Positions 58,512 to 64,000 of a stretch of 64,000 bases of DNA are shown one piece after another. The position numbers were made by a program, and so were the translations under genes. Where the stretch lies: assembly GCA_022495005.1 (NCBI GenBank), contig JAGYXB010000560.1, positions 496,001 through 560,000 of the forward strand, read 5' to 3'. Each line of letters starts with the position of its first letter. Within the stretch, counting starts at the first letter, position 1. The notes under the pieces are model-generated. The model did no database searches, was not told the origin of the DNA, and saw only the letters and a program-made list of their open reading frames with translations. The DNA is from Rhyacophila brunnea. Its lineage: Eukaryota; Arthropoda; Insecta; Trichoptera; Rhyacophilidae.

Positions 58512-59038
58512 AGCATTATTATAGAACATACATAATTTTGAAAACACTTCTGAGAAAATGTATTACAACCAATAGAAAAAATCTTTTTAAAAAAAGTAAG
58601 ACACCTCGCAAGAATCGAACCTGCATCTTTTGGGTTTCGCGCCCATGCACATTGACCACAATGCTAAAGGCGCCGTATTTAATTGCGACAAATTTTAACT
58701 GATGGCTCTTATAATACTCTCTGAAGCGATTTTCAAAATTGAGCTACATTGGCTGTCGGCTTTTGTACTTTAAATCAAAGTAGGTATTACTTTGATTACT
58801 AACCGATGTCAAGGATTACTCCAAGATATTGTATGTTGATTTGAACTTACTATGTAATAATTTTTAATTGATTATTTTTTTTATATTCAACGAATAATTC
58901 ACAAGATTTAAGAATGTAATGATAAATTGTAATACATTTTAAGTGTTTTCAAAATTATGGATGTTCAATACCTATTCTTAATTCTTGTGAATAATTATTC
59001 ATTGAATATTAAATAAATAGTTAATTAAGCATTATTAT
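58512..59038 (-). mobile_element. Inverted-repeat element with tRNA-like core, copy B
   Basis: The best copy of the family. The element proper is 58523-59027 (505 bp), flanked by the exact 11-bp direct repeat AGCATTATTAT (58512-58522, 59028-59038). The left end AGAACATACATAATTTTGAA with AACACTT is inverted at about 58942-58967. Outside that, the right end has a second inverted pair, TTCACAAGATTTAAGAAT against ATTCTTAATTCTTGTGAA. The core on the minus strand is a tRNA-like segment followed by AGTAAG/CTTACTTTTTTT. The 58797-58922 part recurs inverted at 62796-62925. Confidence 0.8.
58600..58674 (-). other. tRNA-like segment in copy B
   Basis: 75 bases, minus strand. The acceptor arms GGCGCCT and AGGTGTC pair along all seven positions (two of them G-U). 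The D region is TTAGCATTGTGGTCAATGTG (A box), and the T arm GCAGG-TTCGATT-CTTGC has a B box. The anticodon-like stem is only four pairs (TGGG/CCCA) around CGCGAAA, and the base before the putative anticodon is G instead of the conserved T. A cloverleaf is therefore nearly possible. A functional tRNA is unlikely; an internal polymerase III promoter is plausible. Confidence 0.5.
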
Positions 59039-59537
59039 CGTCATTTTTTGAAAAGAATCGAAAACACAGAAACATAATAATATGTTACGGTGACCGATGA
59101 TACTCGTCAATACGACAATGACTTAATCTAGGCAAACAATTTTAATTTCTCAACCGAAACCTACCACGTGGTCATCAATTCAATTAATAAAATTATCTAC
59201 TCTGTCCTCTTATTATATAACAACAATTTAGCGTTTGAAATGAACTTGCTATCCTGTCTGAAATTAATTTGCCAAAATCTTTTATAACGACACAAATCAA
59301 ACAAGCACGACATATTAATAAAAATATTAAATTATGGGTCTTCGCCAAGAGTTATTTACCTATTTAGAAAAAGAGTATTAAGGCTTACGGCATTACAGCG
59401 ATTGCCCAATGCGCCATAATATATAATAAATAAAAAAATATAAAAATGTCTTAATTACAAATAACAACTAATATAACAAAAAAGTAGAAAAGACAGCATG
59501 TGTTTATGTAATTATTAAAGAAACATGATACATACAA

Positions 59538-60022
59538 TTATAAACTTAACCTATTTAACACATCCACAAACATTATATAGTTAATAAAAAATAAATCAAC
59601 CTTTATGGTGCCATCAAATAAGTTAATCGCACGATACACAGCATCATCAAACATAACATCTGTCCTGCGACGAGGTATCTTGAAGACCGTAGAGTTACGA
59701 GTGATATTGGTGGGAACATGAAAATTAATATTTGCCAGTATATACGGATTGTAAATGAACCCACGAATAAGTAAAAAGAAATGCTTTAAAAGAGCGATCA
59801 CTCTTCGGGTGGACAGGGATTGCATTGATAGCATACCCAGAAGAAAACGAGTCGGGAAATTCATTTTTTTATCATATGGAAAGAAACCGTATGTTCTTAA
59901 GTAGAGAAATCTAAGAAATCTATTGTGGACTCGATCCAACTTAATTCTGTTGATGGACCTATTGGAACTCCAAATAATGCTGGCATATTCAAGAATACTC
60001 AATACAAATGATACGTATAATG
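59538..60022 (-). pseudogene. LINE reverse transcriptase C-terminal fragment
   Basis: The minus-strand frame is open for about 160 codons: TLYVSFVLSILEYASIIW near the start, LDRVHNRFLRFLYLRTYGFF, FPTRFLLGMLSMQSLSTRRV, then NINFHVPTN and VYRAINLFDGTIKVDLFF, ending NRLSL. The SFVLSILEYAS...W pattern followed by LDRVQNRFLRF is the post-palm region of Jockey/CR1-like reverse transcriptases. The first six residues of the uninterrupted frame come from the mariner terminal repeat. The catalytic palm is missing. Confidence 0.8.
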
Positions 60023-61323
60023 TACGAGGGTGGGTCAATAAGTCCTTAGAAAAGCCGACAGGTGCGCGACTAGTACTGTAAGCGGTTTGTTTTCATGCAG
60101 CGGCACTACCGATTCAGTATGCTGCGAAGTTTCAATCAGATTGGTCGGGTTGTTGTGTGTTTCTCGTACATTTAAAAAAAAAATGCTTGTGGAAAATGGA
60201 AAAATGGAAAATGGAGAAAATTGAGTTTAGAGCTGTTATTAAACATTTTAATATAAAAGGGTTAACAGCAAAGGAAATAAAAAATGAGTTGGATTTAGTT
60301 CACGGCATATCTGCTCCTTCACTTGCAACTATTTATAACTGGTTAAATGAATTTAAACGTGGTCGTACATTAACAAAGGATGAACCACGCTCAGGACGTC
60401 CTGTAGAGGTGACTACACCAGAAATGATCAATAAAATCCACGATATGGTGTTAAGTGACCGAAGATTAAAGTTGAGTGAGATAATTGAGGTTACAGGGAT
60501 CTCAAAAGGTAGCGTCATTTCTATTTTACATGACAAATTGGGCATGAAAAAATTTCTGCAAGATGGGTGCCGCGTTTGCTCACAGTCGACAATAAACGCA
60601 ATAGGGTGGTGGCCTCTAAAGCCCTGTTGTCGCTCATGCAACGCAATCCGGATGAATTTTTTCGTCGCTTTGTGACTGTAGATGAAACATGGATACACCA
60701 CTATACTCCTGAGACAAAAGAACAGTCAAAGCAGTGGATTGCGAAAGGCGAACCATGTCCAAAGAAGGCGAAAACCGTAAAACCAGCTGGTAAGGTTATG
60801 GCTACTGTATTTTGGGATGCACGTGAAATTATTTTCGTTGACTATTTGGAAAAAGAAAAACAATAACAGGGGATTATTATGCATCTTTATTGGACCAGCT
60901 AAAAAACAAAATTGAAGAAAAACGGCCTCATTTAAACAGGAAAAAAATCCTCTTTCATCAGGACAATGCCCGTGTTCACACATGTTTACGATCAATGGCT
61001 AAAATTGAAGAATTGAAGTTCGAATTGGTCGACCACCACCGTATTCGCCAGATTTAGCCCCCAGTGACTTTTTCCTTTTCCCAAACTTAAAAAAATGGCT
61101 AAGTGGACAACGTTTTTTTTCAAATGAAGAAGTCATCGATCGGACAAATGCTTATTTTGAGGACCTTCCGAAAACTTATTTTTCTGACGGCTTAAAAAAA
61201 ATTGAGAAACGTCTAACCAAGTGTATTGAGCTCCAAGGAGATTATGTTGAGAAATAAAAAAAAATACAAAAAAAAAAACTGTTTTAATGCTTTTTTCTAA
61301 GGAATTATTGACCCACCCTCGTA
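60023..61323 (+). mobile_element. Near-complete mariner transposon
   Basis: The element proper is 60025-61321 (1297 bp), the usual mariner length, flanked by TA (60023-60024, 61322-61323). The terminal inverted repeats are about 28 bp and start CGAGGGTGGGTCAATAA at both ends, with one mismatch following. It contains one transposase gene on the plus strand with three single-base losses. Ends and TA target are intact, so a compatible transposase could in principle still act on it. It sits inside the minus-strand LINE at 59425-61345. Confidence 0.95.
60196..61257 (+). pseudogene. Mariner transposase, three frameshifts
   Basis: Starts at ATG 60196 (or 60211) and stops with TAA at 61255-61257, about 350 codons as usual for mariner. 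The N-terminal paired-like HTH region includes ATIYNWLNEFKRGR and the linker DEPRSGRPVEVTT. The catalytic triad is D,D34D: Asp in VTVDETWIHHY (60681-60683), Asp in HQDNARVH (60962-60964), and Asp in LAPSDFFLFP (61066-61068), with 34 residues between the last two when the base loss is allowed for. Single-base losses lie near 60550, 60857 and 61033. All triad residues survive, but the frame is broken three times, so this copy cannot make active enzyme. Confidence 0.92.
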
Positions 61324-61345
61324 CGTAGCACTCGAGAAGTTAAAA

Positions 61346-61559
61346 CTATTGGTAATTAGTTAAAAATATACGACAAAACCAATAAAAGTATTATTTCACA
61401 TCGTTACATAATATTTTCTCTTATGTCCACTTGGCTTAGCAATCTCGTCATTATTAATTTATTCTTTCTCCCTCGTAATGAGGGGTGAGTATCGCCTTGT
61501 TATTCAAATTATGTTCTGTAGTGCTTACATTGATAAAAATAAAAATACATTTTTAAACA
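61346..61559. other. No recognisable gene or repeat
   Basis: AT-rich flank of the LINE; nothing supported. Confidence 0.4.
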
Positions 61560-61800
61560 AGTGGCGAGTGTTTGACTTGCCGAGGATTTACCATCATTTA
61601 TCCGAGTTTACTTAGGACTTGAACAGGTCAAATTATTATCGCGGAGAGAGGGAGAAAAGCCGAATTGTGCGTTAATGAGGATCATTAAAAGGCAAAAAGG
61701 CGCTAAGTCCATCATTAACTCTCATTCTGTTCATACAGATTGGACACGTATTGTCGAAAAATAAAAGGAAAATGGACCCGCGCCAAAACATAATAGCTTC
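61560..61800. other. GC-richer single-copy island
   Basis: A purine-rich block with GCGGAGAGAGGGAGAAAAGC and GGCAAAAAGGCGCTAAG. No frame and no repeat ends. Candidate conserved non-coding DNA. Confidence 0.3.
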
Positions 61801-62795
61801 AAAGGGTAGTCTATATAATTTTGTAATGTTCCTCGCTAAAAATTATGACACTTTTTACGCGCGGGAAAATATATATTTAATTTGACATTTTATGTAAAAG
61901 TACGCAATTATTAAAAAAAAATTGCTTCCACGGTAAATTTATTCTTGACATGTAACAAATATTTTTTGTCAAGTGTATAAAATATTTTAATAGTAATTCA
62001 TGTTAAAAGGGTATTTCGTTGCAATTTTAATGAAGAGATTTATTTCTACTGTTAGTTCCACATATTTACCCGCCATTGCAGACAAAAGTGATATCAAGAG
62101 AAATGTATTTATGTATAATATATACGAAACGAAATCATACATTTTAGACGTTCATAATATGACATATTAATACAAATAGGTGACACAATGAAAACAGTAA
62201 AATTTCATATACTTAACTATTAAAATGTAGCGTCAAAAAAATACAAAAATATACATATTATATAAATACAAGAGAGTACGCATGGGGCATAGACGGATCG
62301 ATTGCTTATATAAGAGCACTCACGACTCACTGGAATATCGTATTATACGTAAGTTCGAATTCCATTATAGGATTTTTTCTTATTCACGTTTTTGAAGTTT
62401 TTCAAAATTATTAATTTTCAAATATAAGAATGTAAAATTCCTAAACCTTGCGCGGGGTGGGTAAGTACAGTTGTAAAAAAATATTATATTAAAACACTAC
62501 GTTATTATGGTTTGTTTCCTAATGAAAATGCCGTTAAACTTCACGTAGATACCTATCTATTATGAATACTTTACTAACTGCACTCAAGAAACTCAGATGT
62601 AATTATCTCGAAAACATAGCCACGTTAAATGTACTAAACACTAAGTACACAAATAAAGTGGCACTGGCAAATAGTCTCGTAGGTAACCATCCGATCATCC
62701 AATAGGATGAAGCCGTCTACGTCACAGTAACTACACAAATATCTAAAAGTATCTACAAAGAATATTCTCTGTATTAATCTACGAAGAATAAGCAC
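61801..62795. other. No recognisable gene or repeat
   Basis: AT-rich; nothing supported. Confidence 0.4.
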
Positions 62796-62960
62796 TGTTA
62801 CATTCTTAAATCTTGTGAATTATTCGTTGAATAAAAAAATGGTTAATTAAAAATTATTAGTTAGATCAAGTAAGTTACAACAAAAAATCTTGGAGTGATC
62901 CGTGACGTCGGTTAGTAATGAATTATTCTCGTTGAATAAAAAAATAGTTAATTTTCTATT
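62796..62960 (+). repeat. Fragment of the tRNA-core element family, copy D
   Basis: TTCTTAAATCTTGTGAATTA, TTCGTTGAATAAAAAAAT, ATCTTGGAGTGATCCGTGAC and GTCGGTTAGTAATG follow in the same order as on the minus strand of copy B (58797-58922). The tRNA-like core and one terminal arm are missing. A second TTCGTTGAATAAAAAAAT-like word (from 62929) makes a short local direct repeat. Truncated or rearranged. Confidence 0.65.
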
Positions 62961-63049
62961 TATGTTAAAAGCGTGATGCAGGTACAATAAATTTTCAAAC
63001 ACAAAATCAACTGTCAGATTTATAGACGATATTTTGATTACAATATATC

Positions 63050-63190
63050 AGTTAGGGTCGATCCATTACTATATGAAGGCCTCGCCTAGTTCCTCCCACT
63101 CTTCTCTGTCCCTATTCCTTCACTGCTGCCACGAACATCCACAGAGTTAGTCTATCCAACGGGTTTTAAGGCTTCATTGTGGTCCTTTAA
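63050..63190 (-). mobile_element. Old RTE LINE 3' fragment
   Basis: The plus strand GTCGATCCATTACTATATGA, GGCCTCGCCTAGTTCC and CACTGCTGCCACGAAC corresponds, inverted, to the last 140 bp of the RTE coding end (FIQQWIDPG region and upstream). It is clearly more diverged than the neighbouring copy at 63526-63816. It has lost its trinucleotide tail. Confidence 0.6.
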
Positions 63191-63192
63191 TG

Positions 63193-63290
63193 CAGTGCTC
63201 CGCAACCTTTTCCAACCCATGGCACACCAAAGGTCTTCACAGAATTCCGCGGCTCACCACACGTAAAACAATTTTATTTATACACCAAAA
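63193..63290 (+). mobile_element. hAT-type terminus fragment
   Basis: CAGTGCTCCGCAACCTTTTC followed by CCATGGCACACCAAAG and GCGGCTCACCACACG has the style of a hAT left end (CAGTG start, CAACC word, GGCACACC subterminal motifs, compare 27419-28099). No matching right end or target duplication was found. It abuts the decayed RTE piece on the left and a MITE fragment on the right. Confidence 0.45.
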
Positions 63291-63299
63291 CATGGACTT

Positions 63300-63900
63300 C
63301 ACATCCTGAAGAGAGACCCCAGCCCAAGATCTTTGGCGGGCCCCCCTACCTTTCGCTAAGGTTAAAGACAGTGTGATACTCTAAAATAGCGTTTTTCAAA
63401 TAGTGTTCGAAGTCAAATTAATGGTATTGCTTTTATGTTTGTTATGTTATTGAATGGTTATATTATTTTAATATAACTATGGTCAGTTGTCGGGTTAGGA
63501 ATAATTATTTGTCGAATATTGATATCATCATCAGCCGGGGTCAATCCACTGCTGGATGAAGACCTCCCCAAGCTTTCTCCAACTCTCTCGGTCCTGTGTC
63601 GTTCGCTGCCACGTATTTCCGCCGAACTTTACCAGTTCGTCAATCCAGCGGCTTTTAGGGCGACCCTGTGGCCGTTTCGTACCCCTTGGGTACCATTGGA
63701 TGACAGCATTTGTCCAGCGGCCGTCCTTTCGGCGAGCAATGTGCCCCGCCCATCTCCATTTCAGCTGTTTGGCAACGTCCATTACATCGCGTACTCTTGT
63801 CTGCTTCCTAACCCATTATTGATATAATAGTAATAAATTGTGTCCTACAATCACATGTTTTAAAATATCAATACTTAATAGTGTAGCAAAATAGCGCCTT
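63300..63900 (+). mobile_element. CATGGCCC-family MITE, copy 4, interrupted and truncated
   Basis: Left part 63300-63525: ACATCCTGAA, TTTGGCGGGCCCCCC, TACCTTTCGCTAAGG and CAGTGTGA follow copy 2. The right part resumes at 63826 with AAATTGTGTCCTACAATCAC and ends in AAAATAGCGCC near 63898. The RTE insertion at 63526-63816 splits it. Both termini are damaged, and the GC-rich right end is absent. Confidence 0.7.
63517..63825 (-). mobile_element. Young 5'-truncated RTE LINE with 9-bp target duplication
   Basis: The element proper is 63526-63816 (291 bp, minus strand), flanked by the exact repeat TATTGATAT (63517-63525, 63817-63825). The tail reads GCTGATGATGAT on the minus strand. It is about 97 percent identical by eye to 6126-6417. 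The frame from 63782 down to 63531 is open: MDVAKQLKWRWAGHIARRKD, GRPKSRWIDELVKFGG, WIDPG. It sits in the MITE copy at 63300-63900. Confidence 0.9.
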
Positions 63901-64000
63901 TTTTGACTCGAAAATGGGAGCTGAACTGCGATAGCGTTGAAGAAATCCGAGGATATTTTTTATTAACCGAAATCCAGAAAATAGCCAATGGAACATCGGC
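63901..64000. other. Window end, unassigned
   Basis: Sequence after the MITE homology stops; nothing recognised. Confidence 0.3.

Larger units (their letters stand above)
59425..61345 (-). mobile_element. Jockey-like LINE fragment split by a mariner
   Basis: Minus-strand LINE. Its C-terminal coding part runs 60022 to 59540, with a 3' untranslated region down to about 59425 ending in an AT-rich tail. It continues on the far side of the mariner insertion at 61324 to about 61345. The reading frame on both sides joins without change once the mariner and one TA are ignored, which confirms that the LINE was there first. It is 5'-truncated just beyond 61345. It is related to the fragment at 2055-2702. 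Confidence 0.8.

Noticed and set aside
58600..58674. Possible functional tRNA gene
   Set aside because: The acceptor pairs, but the anticodon arm is irregular and lacks the conserved T before the anticodon; it lies inside a mobile element with target duplications.
60333..60995. Minus-strand frames of 122 and 89 codons over the mariner
   Set aside because: They are antisense to the mariner transposase.
63519..63827. Plus-strand frames of 102 and 88 codons at 63519-63827
   Set aside because: They are antisense to the RTE fragment; the same shadow peptides appear opposite the 5925-6422 copy.
1..64000. CRISPR arrays, bacterial operons or phage genes
   Set aside because: No spaced direct-repeat arrays, no ribosome-binding sites or operon-like gene packing; the content is eukaryotic.

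Overview
The window reads as intergenic or deep intronic DNA of an insect, most likely a moth or butterfly (Lepidoptera). The grounds are AT-rich sequence with very many short GTAGGTA/TACCTA runs, tRNA-derived SINEs with a lepidopteran-like body, RTE- and Jockey-type LINE fragments, and hAT and mariner DNA transposons. The order-level call is inference from repeat style; nothing here fixes a species. I found no host protein-coding gene, no rRNA and no convincing functional tRNA gene. Almost every open frame is a transposon remnant or a chance frame.

Layout. 0-12 kb: a Tc1/mariner-superfamily deletion derivative (228-648), a Jockey-like LINE tail (2055-2702), two SINE copies (4195-4325, 6548-6662), two related hAT deletion derivatives (5030-5739, 9894-10888), a 5'-truncated RTE with target-site duplication (5925-6422), and a long-TIR element with a 10-bp duplication (11145-11759). 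12-24 kb: a dispersed repeat, a tRNA-headed SINE, the first of four copies of a MITE family whose ends are CATGGCCC (14858-15252), RTE fragments, a TIR element holding a LINE tail, a decayed reverse transcriptase fragment with a YVDD motif (19890-20580), and the first of a family of inverted-repeat elements that carry a tRNA-like core (23270-23620).

24-45 kb is sparser: a hAT element (27419-28099), a SINE, a truncated RTE, a perfect 46-bp palindrome at 34967-35012, a second tRNA-core element, a second CATGGCCC MITE and a LINE C-terminal fragment broken by one stop. 45-51 kb holds a 368-bp long-TIR element and then a 3.96-kb hAT-like element (46340-50298; 8-bp duplication ATACTAAG). The latter has no visible transposase, a nested MITE, and an internal direct repeat of about 740 bp.

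51-64 kb: a LINE fragment, an imperfect tandem repeat, the best tRNA-core element (58523-59027, 11-bp duplication), a Jockey-like LINE split by a 1.3-kb mariner (60025-61321; transposase broken by three single-base losses), and a CATGGCCC MITE split by a young truncated RTE (63526-63816). Between these lie several GC-richer, apparently single-copy islands (about 16230-16600, 24530-24960, 28590-28830, 43200-43480, 51470-51700, 52540-52810, 56030-56350, 61560-61800) that could be conserved non-coding or regulatory DNA; this is not shown. No functional system emerges from gene co-operation. The value of the window is a readable insertion history, plus a possibly undescribed TIR element family with a tRNA-like core.
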